A stretch of 24,014 nt of DNA. Origin: a virus. This document shows positions 23,137 to 24,014 of the stretch, piece by piece; positions within the stretch are counted from its first letter, which is position 1; each line of letters starts with the position of its first letter. The notes beneath the pieces were generated by a model. That model was given only the letters and a program-made list of their open reading frames with translations, searched no databases and was not told the origin of the DNA. The stretch is from positions 1 through 24,014 of the IMG/VR virus record IMGVR_UViG_3300034355_000063, one strand, 5' to 3'. Made by a program: the position numbers and the translations under genes.

Positions 23137-24014
23137 TGAGCGGCGTTCTTAACCTGCTTTTGGCGAGCGGCGGCAAGGGGCAGGCAACTGTTGTTCAAAC
23201 CTTTACGGCGTCAGGTAACTGGACGGCACCGACGGGCGTCACGCAAATTGACAGCTATCTAATCGTCGCAGGCGGTGGCGGTGGCGGAGGATTTGGTGGC
23301 GGCGGCGCAGGTGGTTTTAGGACAGCGACCAATGTTGCGGTTACTGCTGGAACTACTTATGCAATCCAAGTTGGTGGCGCTGGCGCTGGTAGTGGATCTG
23401 GATCGGTAAAAGGTAATCCTGGAACCGATAGTTATATAGCCATAGGTTCATCTCCTTATTCTGCATATAGGTCCGCAGGCGGCGGTGGCGGCGGGGCTTT
23501 TAGCAACGCAAATGCGCAAGGGGCTGATGGAGGCTCAGGTGGAGGCGGCGGAACTGATAGTAGCCCGCCATATACAGGACGCGCTGGTGGCTCGCCCAGC
23601 CCTGCAACAACTCCGGCACAAGGATATGCCGGAGGGTCTGGGGCCACTGGCGGCGCGGCAGGCGGCGGCGGAGGAGGAGCTAATACATCTACGGGAACCG
23701 GAGGTAATGGTTCTGGCAGTTCTGGCGGTTCTGGCGGAAATGGCGCTCCTTATTCTTTAGGGCCATTTGCTATTTATGCAGGCGGCGGTGGTGGAGCAGG
23801 TTCTGGTGCTCTTGGTCCTGGCGGGTCTGGCGGCGGCGGTAATGGAGAAAAATATAATTTAGCTCCAGCCGCGACTGCCGGTGGCACCAACCAAGGAGGA
23901 GGTGGTGGAGGTTCTTATGCAGGAACCCAAGCGGCCGCAGGAGGATCTGGGATTGTAATTATTTCTTACAAACAACCCGCCTCATCAGTCGCCATCTTCT
24001 ATTCATCCGGCACC
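23136..24014 (+). CDS. Second glycine-rich adhesin, cut by the right edge
   Basis: Open to the window end (293 codons visible). It starts MSGVLNLLLASGGKGQATVV and continues with QTFTASGNWTAPTGVTQIDS, nearly matching the adhesin at 20642, so the two are paralogs. A Gly-rich module of about 240 residues follows, with Ser/Asn/Tyr turns, and closes with GGSGIVIISYK, the same exit as in the first paralog; the next module (AIFYSSGT) is just beginning. The start overlaps the previous stop (TAATG at 23134-23138). Likely polyglycine-type receptor-binding protein; total length unknown. Confidence 0.8.
   Translation, partial: MSGVLNLLLASGGKGQATVVQTFTASGNWTAPTGVTQIDSYLIVAGGGGGGGFGGGGAGGFRTATNVAVTAGTTYAIQVGGAGAGSGSGSVKGNPGTDSYIAIGSSPYSAYRSAGGGGGGAFSNANAQGADGGSGGGGGTDSSPPYTGRAGGSPSPATTPAQGYAGGSGATGGAAGGGGGGANTSTGTGGNGSGSSGGSGGNGAPYSLGPFAIYAGGGGGAGSGALGPGGSGGGGNGEKYNLAPAATAGGTNQGGGGGGSYAGTQAAAGGSGIVIISYKQPASSVAIFYSSGT

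Overview
The window is a contiguous piece of a tailed double-stranded DNA phage (or prophage) genome covering the DNA-packaging, head-assembly and tail-fibre modules. The order small terminase, large terminase, P22-like portal, separate scaffold, gpT-like coat, gp4-like head-tail adaptor and then fibres suggests a podovirus-like virion. An alphaproteobacterial host is likely, because a GapR (DUF2312) protein typical of that class lies just upstream of the packaging genes, and several small phage proteins (the DUF6321-like 'EGKNP..GGLNAKGRAS' protein, the 'KPFWE..' protein, the 'NINIVIA' linker protein) resemble families I associate with phages of marine and freshwater alphaproteobacteria. The host is an inference. 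No integrase, tRNA, rRNA, CRISPR, transposase, reverse transcriptase or lysis gene was seen.

Layout. (i) 1-420: two small leftward genes, one cut by the left edge, driven by a predicted leftward promoter whose -35/-10 spacer is a perfect palindrome. (ii) 489-969: a small Cys-containing protein and the GapR-like protein, rightward. (iii) 972-1008: a predicted extended -10 promoter overlapped by an 8-bp dyad with half-sites two helical turns apart, just before the packaging genes. (iv) 1023-6235: TerS, a 94-aa unknown, TerL, a 75-aa unknown translationally coupled to a Tad2-like (DUF2829) anti-Thoeris candidate, and the portal. (v) 6235-10002: an 814-aa mosaic protein with an ADP-ribosyltransferase-like domain, a probable second one and a class I methyltransferase-like domain separated by Gly-Gly motifs, then a basic low-complexity protein full of the same motif. 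(vi) 10087-13980: a small protein, a GroES-like co-chaperonin, scaffold, an unknown, a terminator, a new promoter with structured leader, a decoration-like protein and the coat. (vii) 13981-16802: a hairpin, a possible RNA pseudoknot, small beta-rich and basic proteins and a strong terminator. (viii) 16813-24014: adaptor, zinc-cysteine tail protein and five fibre or adhesin genes, including a collagen-like fibre and two paralogous glycine-rich adhesins, the last one cut by the right edge.

How it fits together. TerS and TerL package DNA through the portal; scaffold and coat build the prohead, probably helped by the phage GroES with host GroEL; the gp4-like adaptor closes the head and carries the tail; the fibre cassette binds the host. 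The mosaic ART/methyltransferase protein sits among virion genes, so I infer it is packaged and may be delivered into the host. With the Tad2-like protein it forms the most interesting part of the window: possible counter-defence functions embedded in the packaging and head operon. Genes are tightly packed with many ATGA, TAATG or GTGA overlaps, so coupled translation is likely through most of the operon. The largest gap is 234 bases (12237-12470).
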